A stretch of DNA of 64,000 bases from Oligoflexia bacterium (GTDB lineage Bacteria; Bdellovibrionota_G; JALEGL01). The translations under genes and the position numbers were made by a program. The DNA lies in assembly GCA_035326705.1 (NCBI GenBank), contig DAOLES010000001.1, forward strand, positions 561,653-625,652, written 5' to 3'. This document shows positions 7,751 to 16,263 of this stretch, one piece after another (the first letter of the stretch is position 1; the number at the start of each line of letters is the position of its first letter). A model generated the notes under the pieces. The model was not told the DNA's origin, did no database searches, and worked only from the letters and a program-made list of their open reading frames with translations.

Positions 7751-9231
7751 AATGTAACTTTATTTAAAAACCTTTCTGCTTGGTTAAAAATGATCTCTTT
7801 TCTTTCATGTTTCATCTTATCTAAAAGTCTAGACATCATACTTAACCTAGGGTTTTGTGAAAAAAAATCTTTATGCTTAGCAATAAAACGCCAATACAAG
7901 CCATCGACAATATTACACCAATTACCCTTTTTATAGCCGCTCATTTTAAGCCAATAATTTGAAGAACATATATACGGTTTAGTGGCAAAGACCCCACCAT
8001 CACTAAATAATGCCATTCCATAAACATTAGGTCCCATAACCCAGTCAGAACTATCAATAAACATTTCCATAAACCATTGATGAGCTTGTTTTGGTTCAAT
8101 TTCGCATAAAACCATCATATTACCTAAAATCATTAAGCGCTCTATATGATGATTATAGCCTGTTCTTTGGGCTTTATGAATTGCATCGTCTAAAATTGGT
8201 ATTCCAGTTGTGCCGTTATACCAATCTTTGCTTAATTTTCTATGATGCTGCCAGTAATTATGGTTTTCCTGATATTTTGAGAAGTTTTGATAAATGCCTC
8301 TGACAAACTCCCGCCAACCAATAATTTGACGAATGAAGCCCTCAATAGAATTTAAAGGCGTGGCATTTTTCATATGAAAGTCTAAAGTTTTCTCTATCAG
8401 TTCTTGCGGTGTGATTAAGCCTAGATTTAATCCTGGAGAAAGAATAGAGTGGAAAAGGTAGTCTCCTCGATCAGAAATAGCATCTTGATATTGACCAAAA
8501 TCATCTAATTTTTTCTCCAAAAAGTATTGAATATATTGTTCATAGTGATTCTTATCTGTCCCGTATTCAAAGTTCCCATCTAATTGACCTGGATGATTTG
8601 AAAAATGTTGCTGGACTAAGTTGATAACCGCATCCACATGCTTGGATTTTTTAATCACAGGAAATGGCTGTGGAATTTTCACTTCTTTTCCTATTTTTTT
8701 TCTATTCTCTGTATCAAAGCTCCACTGCTCTCCTTGTGGGTTTTGTTGCTTATCCAGTAAAATATTTAAGTCTCTTCGTTGCTCTTGATAAAATGTTTTC
8801 ATGAATGGCTTTTTATGTCGCAAAAGATAGCTACTAAACTTATCTCTTGAACAAGAGAACATGGGTGATGGAAGTTGTTGCCAATCTATGGACTTAAGTT
8901 GACATAGTTGAGTTATCCTTTTTTCAAAAAATTTATCTTCAATTTCAAAACTGATGATTTGTTTTAAATTTGGAAAGTGTTTCAATAGTCTTTCTTCATA
9001 ACTTTGACCATCCTTTTGCAAATGGCAATAGGACACTTGATAACCCAATCTTTTAAGTCTATCGTAGTAGCCGCGCATAGCCGCAAGAAACAAAACCAAC
9101 TTTTTTTTATGGTGTTTCACATAAGTACATAAACCATAGTCTTCTGCCATATAAAATTGATACTCTTTGTATGGTTCAATGTATTGCTCAGGAAACAACT
9201 GATTACCCAATATTACAAAAACTTTCTCCAT
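7747..9231 (-). CDS. Photolyase/cryptochrome of the bacterial FeS-BCP (PhrB-like) family lacking most cluster cysteines
   Basis: A 494-residue protein of the 'deoxyribodipyrimidine photolyase-related' family, whose best known members repair (6-4) photoproducts. N-terminal alpha/beta antenna domain: MEKVFVILGNQLFP (1-14), MAEDYGLCTYVKHHKKKLVLFLAAMRGYYDRL (28-59). FAD domain: GFIRQIIGWREFVRGIY (298-314), YNHHIERLMILGN with tandem His at 361-362, and DGGVFATKPY (411-420). The family normally has three cysteines in a CxxC...C arrangement between KPY and the final ALYWDF motif. Here that segment reads SSNYWLKMSGYKKGNWCNIVDGLYWRF, keeping at most one of them, so the [4Fe-4S] cluster is probably absent. 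First gene of a pair with the SDR. Confidence 0.88.
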   Translation of the reverse strand: MEKVFVILGNQLFPEQYIEPYKEYQFYMAEDYGLCTYVKHHKKKLVLFLAAMRGYYDRLKRLGYQVSYCHLQKDGQSYEERLLKHFPNLKQIISFEIEDKFFEKRITQLCQLKSIDWQQLPSPMFSCSRDKFSSYLLRHKKPFMKTFYQEQRRDLNILLDKQQNPQGEQWSFDTENRKKIGKEVKIPQPFPVIKKSKHVDAVINLVQQHFSNHPGQLDGNFEYGTDKNHYEQYIQYFLEKKLDDFGQYQDAISDRGDYLFHSILSPGLNLGLITPQELIEKTLDFHMKNATPLNSIEGFIRQIIGWREFVRGIYQNFSKYQENHNYWQHHRKLSKDWYNGTTGIPILDDAIHKAQRTGYNHHIERLMILGNMMVLCEIEPKQAHQWFMEMFIDSSDWVMGPNVYGMALFSDGGVFATKPYICSSNYWLKMSGYKKGNWCNIVDGLYWRFIAKHKDFFSQNPRLSMMSRLLDKMKHERKEIIFNQAERFLNKVTL

Positions 9232-9237
9232 TTGATT

Positions 9238-9286
9238 GTATTAACCTCACGTTGAAATTTCAAAAAAAGCAAAATTACTGTATATC
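9238..9286. promoter_or_regulatory. Divergent leaderless promoters for photolyase and pirin genes
   Basis: On the minus strand TAATAC (9243-9238) ends exactly six bases before the photolyase ATG. On the plus strand TATATC (9281-9286) ends exactly six bases before the pirin ATG. Neither gene has a convincing ribosome binding site. The -35 elements are weak, so activators may act in the 40 bases between. Confidence 0.45.
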
Positions 9287-9292
9287 CATGAC

Positions 9293-10150
9293 ATGAACAT
9301 TATTAAAACAAAAGAAAAAGATTTAGGTGATGGTTTTATTGTTAGAAGAGCCTTGCCCTCCTCAAAAAAACAAATGGTGGGTCCTTTTATTTTTTGGGAC
9401 CATATGGGACCAGCTGACTTAAAAACCGGAACAGAAATGTTGGTCCGTCAACACCCACATATAGGGATTTCTACACTAACTTATTTATTTTCAGGTTGTA
9501 TTTTGCATCGAGATTCTTTAAACAATGAATGTTTAATTAAACCTGGTGAAGTCAATTGGATGACAGCTGGCAATGGCATTACTCACAGTGAACGGTCCCA
9601 AGAACCAGGGATTTTAGAAGGCATTCAACTCTGGGTTGCCTTACCTCAAGAGCATGAAGAAATGGATGCAAAATTTGAACATTATACTGCTGATGAGTTA
9701 CCAAAATTTGAAGCTAATGGCATAAATCATACCTTGATTGCCGGTCATTATCAGTCATACACCTCTCCAGTACAAACATTTTCACCCTTGTTTTACATAC
9801 AAGCTCATGCACAAAGCGGAGCACAGTCTAGCTATAGCTTTGATCCAGAATATGAATCTGCCATCTATGTTGCCAGTGGAAAGTTAAAGCTAAAAGAAGA
9901 AACATTATCAGGAGGTGAACTAGCGGTTTTTACTACCAAACAAAAGATTGAACTCAACGTGCATGCTAATACAAATTTCATGATCTTTGGTGGCAAGCCC
10001 TTTGCTGAAGGCCGACATATCTGGTGGAACTTTGTGGCCAGCGATCGGGAAAAAATTGAACGTGCAAAGCTGCGCTGGCAAAACGATCAGTTTACAAAAA
10101 CATTTAATGAACCCAAAGATTTGCGCATTCCTCTACCTGCGCCAAAGTAA
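9293..10150 (+). CDS. Pirin-family cupin protein
   Basis: A 285-residue two-cupin pirin. The N-terminal cupin contains FIFWDHMGPADL, the metal-binding RQHPHIGISTLTYLFSG (two His), HRDSLNN, and PGEVNWMTAGNGITHSER (His/Glu). These motifs are shared with quercetinase-active bacterial pirins. The C-terminal cupin begins around GAQSSYSFDPEYESAIYVASGKL. Pirins bind a non-haem metal and act as dioxygenases or redox-sensing regulators; which one applies cannot be decided. Divergent from the photolyase gene and convergent with a DEAD-box helicase. The start is the ATG at 9293, preceded by a -10-like element and no ribosome binding site. Confidence 0.92.
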   Translation: MNIIKTKEKDLGDGFIVRRALPSSKKQMVGPFIFWDHMGPADLKTGTEMLVRQHPHIGISTLTYLFSGCILHRDSLNNECLIKPGEVNWMTAGNGITHSERSQEPGILEGIQLWVALPQEHEEMDAKFEHYTADELPKFEANGINHTLIAGHYQSYTSPVQTFSPLFYIQAHAQSGAQSSYSFDPEYESAIYVASGKLKLKEETLSGGELAVFTTKQKIELNVHANTNFMIFGGKPFAEGRHIWWNFVASDREKIERAKLRWQNDQFTKTFNEPKDLRIPLPAPK

Positions 10151-10160
10151 GTTTAAAAAA

Positions 10161-11624
10161 TTATCGATTTCTTTTTCTTAAAGGTTTTTTGCTAAATTTT
10201 GCACTTTTTTGTCCACGTCTAAAGTTACCTTTTCTTTTAAAGGATCTTTGTGGTTTTTCTTTGGCAAAAGTAAGCGTTTGCATGTTTTTCAGTTCTTCAA
10301 ACTCAGAAAACTTATATTGAAAACTTTGTTGAAACATCAACGCCACTAAATCTTCTGATTTGAAGTTAGAAAACAGTTGTTTAAACTTAGAAAAAAGTTT
10401 TTTATTGTCATCAATAAATGGACTGTTTTGTGAATTTTTTAAGTACTCTTCTATATTTTGTAATGTTTTTTTAAAGTATTCTTGTTTTAAAAGTTCAGTA
10501 TTAGGAATATCTTTAAGTTCAATTTTATTTTTTGTAATCTTTTCTATACGATTAAACTGCTTGGTATCTCTAAAGTCAACAATGGTATAAGCAACTCCAG
10601 TTTGTCCAGCTCGTCCTGTTCTTCCAATTCTATGCGTATAAATCTCAGCATCTTGAGGCAAACCATAATTAAATACATGACTAATGTTGTTGATATCTAT
10701 ACCTCTTGCTGCAACATCTGTACAAACCAACAAGCCTTGCTTTTTTCTTTTAAAACTTTGCATTGATCGTTGGCGCTCTTCTTGACTTTGGTCACCGTTT
10801 AGAACATCTACTTTATAACCAAAAGTTTTTAATTTTTCACCTACATCTCGAGTTTCAATTTTTTTATTACAAAAAACAATGCCGTAGACTTCATCCAATT
10901 GAATTAAAATACGTAAAAGAGCATCTAAAAAATATTTACTTTCACAAATAAATGCTTGTTGCTTGATGTTATAATAATCCTCTAGTTTTTTCTCTACATT
11001 AATTCTGTCATAAGCTTTGAATGTTTTATCAATCAGCTTTAAAATCCCTTTGGGCATGGTTGCCGAAAACATAACCAACTGTCGTTGTTCATTAAATTGT
11101 TGTAAAATTTCTACTATATCATCAAAGAAACCCATGTTTAACATTTCGTCGGCTTCATCTAAAACACAGTGGCTGGCATGATCTAAAACCAAAACTCCAC
11201 GATTGATCAAATCTTTGATTCTCCCTGGGGTACCCACCACAATACTGGGTTTTTCTTTTTTTAAACTGTGTATTTGCTGTTTATAAGGAGATCCTCCGTA
11301 TACACAACAAGTTTTAATATTTAAATGTTTGGCAAATTTTACGGTTTCTTTTTCTACTTGCTGTGCTAATTCTCTGGTGGGAGCTAAAACCAAAGCCTGT
11401 ACGTGCTGACTTTTTAAATTAATTTTATTTAAAATTGGAAGCATGAACGCAGCTGTTTTACCAGTGCCTGTTTGAGCTTGACCAATAAAGTCTTTTTCAC
11501 TCTCTTGTAAAAGCATGGGAATGGCTTTTTCCTGAATTTCTGTTGGGTTTACAAAACCTAAATCCTCAATAGCTTGAACTATTTTTTTTCCTAAACCTAA
11601 ATCGCTAAACGTTACATTTTTCAC
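10161..11624 (-). CDS. DEAD-box ATP-dependent RNA helicase
   Basis: A 487-residue RNA helicase. Q motif FSDLGLGKKIVQAIEDLGFVNPTEIQ, motif I AQTGTGKTAAF, Ia PTRELAQQ, GG/TPGR region VVGTPGRIKD, II DEADEMLNMGF, III FSATMP, IV-VI including DVAARGIDI and HRIGRTGRAG are all present. The C-terminal extension is strongly basic (RSFKRKGNFRRGQKSAKFSKKPLRKRNR), a common RNA-tethering tail of DeaD/CsdA/RhlE-type helicases for ribosome assembly or cold shock. Translation starts at GTG 11624. A TAATAA element ends six bases before it, and an AAGG lies 12 bases upstream, so the initiation mode is uncertain. Confidence 0.95.
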   Translation of the reverse strand: MKNVTFSDLGLGKKIVQAIEDLGFVNPTEIQEKAIPMLLQESEKDFIGQAQTGTGKTAAFMLPILNKINLKSQHVQALVLAPTRELAQQVEKETVKFAKHLNIKTCCVYGGSPYKQQIHSLKKEKPSIVVGTPGRIKDLINRGVLVLDHASHCVLDEADEMLNMGFFDDIVEILQQFNEQRQLVMFSATMPKGILKLIDKTFKAYDRINVEKKLEDYYNIKQQAFICESKYFLDALLRILIQLDEVYGIVFCNKKIETRDVGEKLKTFGYKVDVLNGDQSQEERQRSMQSFKRKKQGLLVCTDVAARGIDINNISHVFNYGLPQDAEIYTHRIGRTGRAGQTGVAYTIVDFRDTKQFNRIEKITKNKIELKDIPNTELLKQEYFKKTLQNIEEYLKNSQNSPFIDDNKKLFSKFKQLFSNFKSEDLVALMFQQSFQYKFSEFEELKNMQTLTFAKEKPQRSFKRKGNFRRGQKSAKFSKKPLRKRNR

Positions 11625-11911
11625 TATTAATTATTACCTTTAAATCATACTATATTTGCTATAAAGTAATTACCATACTTTATGCTTTAGCCTAGCTAGG
11701 CCAAAATACAAAAATTGAGTTGTTTGCTTAGAATCTTTTCCTACTTTTGGACCCAATAAAGTGCTATTTTATTGCTTTAATTCACCTAAATGGAGCCGTT
11801 TACACAACATGACCCAGTCTTATTGTTTTACTCCAAGTAATTTTCAATCAACAAAACATTGTCTTAATAGCATGTATTCTATGTATTAAGCAAGCTCCGT
11901 TTTAACCTTGT
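11625..11911. other. 287-base intergenic region, no gene recognised
   Basis: AT-rich region between the DEAD-box helicase start and the AlkC-like stop, both minus-strand genes. It holds the helicase promoter and possibly a leader, and a short palindrome (CCTAGCTAGG near 11691-11700). A 16-codon plus-strand frame at 11790 has no support. No RNA gene or terminator was recognised. Confidence 0.5.
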
Positions 11912-13009
11912 TTACACCTGTAAAACAAAGTCAACTGAGGACTTTACCTGCCCATTAACTTGAATCTCTATTTTATGTTGACCTGCATAATGCTTTCTAG
12001 TTGTAACCGGTTTAAAAGCATGTTTCTTGCTCAGAACCATGCACTCACCTTTAGCCAATTGAGTTTGTTTAAGTTTGAATACTTTAGGAGAACCTTGCCC
12101 ATTTTTTTTCATATAATGCAAAATATAATCAACCATGATTGGCTGATCGGTCTTACTTTGGTTAATAAGTTCAAAACTTATGGTTAGACTATCTCCTTCA
12201 TGAATTTTTTTCTTAGATATACTTAATTTTTTAAGGGCAATATCTGCCTTTGGATTAAAACCTAATATTTTTAAGGCTTGTGGGTGACCTTGCTTCACTA
12301 AATTTCTCAATGCGCTTTTTATTAACGCTTGCATATTTGTTTTATTGGATTGCCATTTCTCAACGGTATCCAAAAGAAGTTGAGAATCTAAGGCTGCAAT
12401 ATCATTTAGATGATTGGCAACACTCTTTCTAACATAGGGAGATGTATCATTTTTAAGTTGCCAAAGAAGTTTGATGTTTTTTTTAAGATTTTTATTGATG
12501 TGAGAAATTTTCATTCCCCAGGGAAGATTGGGCCGCAGACCTTCACTCACCCACCGTCTAACATGTTCATTAGGATCCTTAACCCAATTTTCAAACAAAC
12601 CATAAACTGTATCTGGATAACGTTCTAAAAATGGTCTCACCCCAAACTCTGAGGTAAACTGTTGTGTTATAAGGTACAATGCTTTCATTGAGTTTATAGG
12701 GTCATCAATTCCATAAACCTCAATAAAGTATGTGTAAGGCCATAATAAGAAGCCGTGAATACCAGATGTATTTTTATCTGATTTTACGCTTTTAAGTAAA
12801 CTGTTAAGTTTTTGCTTATAAGTTCCGGGCAAATTATCTTGCAAAGCATCTGCTATTTGCACAACCCTTTGTTTCATTTCCAGTTGATCTAAATTCAGCA
12901 AAGCCTCATCAAGGAACTTTTTTTTATTGAATTTAGCATCTGAAGCATAAATAGCCTCTGAAACAAACCCAATACTTTTTGGATTGTATAGTGTTTTAAA
13001 AGGATCCAT
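11912..13009 (-). CDS. AlkC-like DNA alkylation repair glycosylase (HEAT-like repeats plus C-terminal Ig-like domain)
   Basis: Start chosen at the ATG giving MDPFKTLYNPKSI; the frame continues 11 codons upstream to another ATG (13042) that adds a non-conserved hydrophobic stretch. Residues about 1-260 are HEAT-like alpha repeats of the ALK family, with YTYFIEVYGIDDP, GVRPFLERYPD, WVKDPNEHVRRWVSEGLRPNLPW and LKNDTSPYVRKSVANHLNDIA. Residues about 260-365 are beta-rich (LSISKKKIHEGDSLTISFELINQS, HYAGQHKIEIQVNG), matching the Ig-like domain found in AlkC subfamily members. Known AlkC enzymes excise 3-methyladenine and 3-methylcytosine without base flipping; that specificity is by family analogy. 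Confidence 0.85.
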   Translation of the reverse strand: MDPFKTLYNPKSIGFVSEAIYASDAKFNKKKFLDEALLNLDQLEMKQRVVQIADALQDNLPGTYKQKLNSLLKSVKSDKNTSGIHGFLLWPYTYFIEVYGIDDPINSMKALYLITQQFTSEFGVRPFLERYPDTVYGLFENWVKDPNEHVRRWVSEGLRPNLPWGMKISHINKNLKKNIKLLWQLKNDTSPYVRKSVANHLNDIAALDSQLLLDTVEKWQSNKTNMQALIKSALRNLVKQGHPQALKILGFNPKADIALKKLSISKKKIHEGDSLTISFELINQSKTDQPIMVDYILHYMKKNGQGSPKVFKLKQTQLAKGECMVLSKKHAFKPVTTRKHYAGQHKIEIQVNGQVKSSVDFVLQV

Positions 13010-13056
13010 AATGACAATAAAAGTATATACCCATATTTTCATTCTATTGCCAAGAC

Positions 13057-13092
13057 TTGTTCCATTAAATAATCAGTGATAAAAATAGTTCT
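13057..13092 (+). promoter_or_regulatory. Predicted leaderless promoter of dCMP deaminase gene
   Basis: TTGTTC (13057-13062), a 17-base spacer and TAAAAA (13080-13085), followed by seven bases to the ATG at 13093. There is no Shine-Dalgarno sequence, so transcription probably begins at or next to the start codon. Confidence 0.45.
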
Positions 13093-13590
13093 ATGACCCA
13101 AGATGAGTATTACCTAAATATTGCTCAAGCTGTTAAAGCCAAAGCCAATTGCATAGGAAGCAGAGTAGGCGCGGTTTTGGTTTTAGACAATAGAATTATA
13201 TCAACTGGCTACAATGGAACCGCTGAAGGAACTGTTAATTGCTTGGATGGTGGCTGTGTTCGCTGTAAAAATAGAGATTCCCAATACCCTTCTGGAACAG
13301 CTTATGATATTTGCATTTGTGTCCACGCTGAACAAAATGCCATTTTAAGTGCGGCTCGTTTTGGTATTAAAACTGAAAACAGCACCATGTACACCACCAT
13401 GCAGCCCTGCTTTAATTGTAGTAAAGCCATGCTTCAAGCAAAAGTTACTAAAGTGATCTATGTTGAACCTTGGTCCATACAGAATAAATGGAAAAAAGAA
13501 AACCTTGACCTATACCAACAATACATGCAGTTGTTAAATTGTTTTGAGCATGGAGTGCACCAACTTAACTTTTCTAAGCCAGAATCATGA
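13093..13590 (+). CDS. Deoxycytidylate (dCMP) deaminase, ComEB-type
   Basis: Zinc-dependent deaminase of the CDA fold, 165 residues. The zinc and catalytic motif is VHAEQNAIL (His and Glu) and the second is MQPCFNCSKAM (PCxxC). The insert CLDGGCVRCKNRDSQYPSGTAYDICIC adds extra cysteines, as in ComEB/dCMP deaminases, whose members bind a second zinc. It supplies dUMP for thymidylate synthase, whose gene lies 12 kb away. Its stop overlaps the ATG of the FAD-oxidase gene by four bases (ATGA), so three genes to 15139 appear to form one operon. Confidence 0.9.
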   Translation: MTQDEYYLNIAQAVKAKANCIGSRVGAVLVLDNRIISTGYNGTAEGTVNCLDGGCVRCKNRDSQYPSGTAYDICICVHAEQNAILSAARFGIKTENSTMYTTMQPCFNCSKAMLQAKVTKVIYVEPWSIQNKWKKENLDLYQQYMQLLNCFEHGVHQLNFSKPES

Positions 13591-14567
13591 TGCATGAAGC
13601 TTATGATTTTTTAATTGTTGGGCAAGGCTTGGCAGGAACTATACTAAGCCATACCCTCATAGAAAGAGGGTATTCTGTTAAAATAATTGATAACCAATTT
13701 AAAGGCTCTTCTTCTATTGTTGCTGCAGGAATCATTAATCCATTTACTGGTCCAAGATTAAACTTAACTCAGAATTTTTTTGAAAAATTTACCAAAGCAA
13801 AAAGCTTTTACCTTGATATAGAGAAAAAACTCGATGTTTCTTTATTTCATTCTATTAGGCAAAAACGTTTTTTATCTACTCCAACTCAATACAAGTATTA
13901 TTTAAAAAGAGCTCAAGCATTTCCTAAGAGTTTTGAGTTCATTTCAAAAGAAAAAATTCATATTCATGACACCGCTTGCATTAATGTAAAAAGGTTTTTA
14001 AAAATGAGCAGGGATCATTTTAATAAGCAATCTATATTGGACAACGAACACTTTAACTATAGCCAACTTCAATTTCATAAAAACAAACTGTCGTATAAAG
14101 ATAGTTCCTTTAAGTGTCTTATTTTTTGTGAAGGTTATCAAAACATTCATAACCCATTTTTTAAACATGACCTTTTTCAACTTTCTAAAGGAAGCATCAT
14201 GAACATTGAAGTATTGGGTCTAAAAAAATCACTGTATAATTGGGGACACTGGTTATCACCTGATTTTAATACTTCTTTTCGTTTCTTTTTAGGCTCAAGT
14301 TATCACTGGGACATCAATCATGAACCTAAAAGCAGTGAAGAGTATGAAGCATTTATTTCTAAGCTCCCTTTATCTTTAAAAAACAAAACATTTGTTATCA
14401 AAGAACATCATACAGGCATTAGGCCAACAACATTAAACAGGCAAACTCTTATTCAAGCTTCTACTCAAGACTCTAGACTTTGGATATTTAATGGCTTTGG
14501 CAGTAAAGGTTGCTTAGAGATCCCGCATCATGCAGAAAAATTTGCCAATTCATTTGATAAAAAATAA
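13587..14567 (+). CDS. FAD-dependent oxidoreductase of the DAO family; possible stand-alone MnmC oxidase
   Basis: A 326-residue D-amino-acid-oxidase-fold protein. It has an N-terminal Rossmann FAD motif (DFLIVGQGLAGTILSHTLIERGYSVKIID, GxGxxG), the VAAGIINPFTGPRL segment and a C-terminal FAD-contact motif (GIRPTTL...LWIFNGFGSKG). The family includes glycine oxidase and the oxidase domain of MnmC. It is followed 11 bases later by a YtqB/MnmM-type methyltransferase. That suggests it performs the oxidative step cmnm5(s2)U to nm5(s2)U on tRNA wobble position 34, with the next gene methylating the product. This role is inferred from neighbourhood and fold only. It overlaps the upstream deaminase by four bases. 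Confidence 0.72.
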   Translation: MMHEAYDFLIVGQGLAGTILSHTLIERGYSVKIIDNQFKGSSSIVAAGIINPFTGPRLNLTQNFFEKFTKAKSFYLDIEKKLDVSLFHSIRQKRFLSTPTQYKYYLKRAQAFPKSFEFISKEKIHIHDTACINVKRFLKMSRDHFNKQSILDNEHFNYSQLQFHKNKLSYKDSSFKCLIFCEGYQNIHNPFFKHDLFQLSKGSIMNIEVLGLKKSLYNWGHWLSPDFNTSFRFFLGSSYHWDINHEPKSSEEYEAFISKLPLSLKNKTFVIKEHHTGIRPTTLNRQTLIQASTQDSRLWIFNGFGSKGCLEIPHHAEKFANSFDKK

Positions 14568-14578
14568 GCATACTTAAA

Positions 14579-15139
14579 ATGTCTCTCACACAAATATGTC
14601 ATCAACTGGTACTAAGTCATCAAAGAAAGTTTTTAAACAGTATTGATGCAACCTGTGGAAATGGGCATGATACAAAATTTTTACTGGAAAACACTCAAGC
14701 ACAAGGTAGAGTCTTTGCCTTTGATGTACAAGAACAGGCCCTTTTAGAAACTCAAAAAAAATGTACCCCAATTTTAGGCAATAAACAGCTGATTTGTTTT
14801 CACACATCACATGCGCAGATGTCTAGCTCAATACCAAAAAGTATTCATCAACACATAGATCTTATCATGTTTAATCTGGGTTACTTACCTGGTGGCCAGA
14901 ATAAACACCTTTGCACTCAAAAGGAAAGCACTTTATCAGCTTTAGAACAATGTCTTTTTTTACTCAAACCTGGTGGTTTAATTTCCATCTTAGCCTACCC
15001 AGGACATTCACAGGGAAAAGTTGAAAAAGAAAGTATAGAGAAATGGCTGCATACTCAGCAGATATATACATTTACAGAACACCATCATATTAAAAAAAAT
15101 ACTGCTCCCGTTTTATGGTTATTAAAATTAAATAAATAG
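14579..15139 (+). CDS. tRNA wobble-uridine methyltransferase, YtqB/MnmM family
   Basis: A 186-residue class I SAM methyltransferase of the 'putative rRNA methylase' (YtqB) family. Members have been shown to act as MnmM, methylating nm5(s2)U34 in tRNA to mnm5(s2)U. The SAM motif is DATCGNGHDTKFL (about 20-32). The family signature NLGYLPGGQNK lies near 94-104, and GGLISILAYPGHSQGKVE near 138-155. It directly follows the DAO-family oxidase, a logical partner that would provide the free aminomethyl substrate. The start ATG at 14579 is supported by the conserved N-terminus; no strong ribosome binding site is visible. Confidence 0.85.
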   Translation: MSLTQICHQLVLSHQRKFLNSIDATCGNGHDTKFLLENTQAQGRVFAFDVQEQALLETQKKCTPILGNKQLICFHTSHAQMSSSIPKSIHQHIDLIMFNLGYLPGGQNKHLCTQKESTLSALEQCLFLLKPGGLISILAYPGHSQGKVEKESIEKWLHTQQIYTFTEHHHIKKNTAPVLWLLKLNK

Positions 15140-15163
15140 TTTATATGTCAAAGGTTTTTCAGA

Positions 15164-16114
15164 CTATTTTGCGTCCTTATGCACAATATACTGGATTCTT
15201 TGCCCACAATTATTATCGCTGCATAACAACTCATAAAAGTTTAATAATGAGCCGTCTACTTGATATATTTCCTCTTTATGCTCACTAAGATCTATATGCC
15301 CTGATCGCTGAGAGTAATGTGCACTTGCAATTTGAGCATTAATGCTTCCGTAACTGTACTTTGACTGTGGCATTTTCTGTTTTCTATCTAAAGTCATCAT
15401 TGGAAGTTTTTTTTCGTCCTCTTTACTAGGCTCTACCCAATTGGTTTCAGTGTAGGCATAAACACCCTTAATAAAACTAAATTTTTGAGTAAGCTTTAAC
15501 TCATCCAATATTATACGACTTGCTTTATGATGCGCATGCGTATGTTGATCTAAACTCATAGTAATAACATAACTTGGTTTATATTTTTCAAATAGAGTGA
15601 GTATTTTTTTTTGTATCTGTTGTTTGTTCCAAATTTTTTTGTTTAAAAAAACCTGTCCGTCTCGTATCGGTAACCCACTTTTATCACGCAAAGGCTCATC
15701 TTTTTGATTGAATAAAAAATAATTTTGAAACCCATAGTTAGTAGCTGCTTTACTCAATTCATGTTCTCTTATTTTCTTTAATTTTAAACTATCAATATTT
15801 TGCCCTTGCCATTCCCCTTTCTTATCAAGAACTTGAAGCTTTCCACCTTCGCCTGAAGTAAGATATAAAGCATAGACAGGAATATTTAAACGCTTTAATT
15901 CAAGTAAAAATCCCCCCAACATGGTTTCATCATCAGGATGTGCAAGCACTAAAAAAACTTTTTCTTTATGCTGAACATCACTTTTTATAGATTCAACTTG
16001 ATGAGCACAGTTAGAAACAAACTGAACAAAAAGCAATACAATTATTAACTTTAGCTTCCTTTGATTATTTAAGAACGGTAATCTTTTTAAGAAATTTTCT
16101 TTAGAAAAATACAT
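15164..16114 (-). CDS. Exported PIG-L family deacetylase
   Basis: A 316-residue zinc-dependent N-acetyl deacetylase of the LmbE/PIG-L family with an N-terminal signal or anchor (LKLIIVLLFVQFVSNCAHQV; Cys is present but Asn precedes it, so lipidation is uncertain). The catalytic/zinc motif is LAHPDDETMLGGF (AHPDDE) with the distal QHTHAHHKASR supplying the second His pair. The family removes acetyl groups from GlcNAc-type sugars. Here the enzyme should act in the periplasm, on a glycan or glycoconjugate that cannot be named. An AAAAAGG ribosome binding site lies eight bases before the ATG. Convergent with the methyltransferase gene. Confidence 0.87.
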   Translation of the reverse strand: MYFSKENFLKRLPFLNNQRKLKLIIVLLFVQFVSNCAHQVESIKSDVQHKEKVFLVLAHPDDETMLGGFLLELKRLNIPVYALYLTSGEGGKLQVLDKKGEWQGQNIDSLKLKKIREHELSKAATNYGFQNYFLFNQKDEPLRDKSGLPIRDGQVFLNKKIWNKQQIQKKILTLFEKYKPSYVITMSLDQHTHAHHKASRIILDELKLTQKFSFIKGVYAYTETNWVEPSKEDEKKLPMMTLDRKQKMPQSKYSYGSINAQIASAHYSQRSGHIDLSEHKEEIYQVDGSLLNFYELLCSDNNCGQRIQYIVHKDAK

Positions 16115-16263
16115 CTACTAAACCTTTTTAATTCTTATAAATAGGCAGACAACGTTACAATCTATTTTCATCAATGCCCCCTATTTTGAATAATAAATTT
16201 TAATTTTTTCCCAAGCTACCCACAGCTCATAATATGCACAGCAGGATTTTGTCAACCATGAAT

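Noticed and set aside
7747..10150. Photolyase-SDR-pirin as one light-response operon
   Set aside because: Pirin is divergent with its own promoter, so only the photolyase-SDR pair is an operon; a shared light trigger has no operator evidence here.
11790..11840. 16-codon plus-strand frame (MEPFTQHDPVLLFYSK)
   Set aside because: No ribosome binding site, promoter or comparative support; too short to claim.
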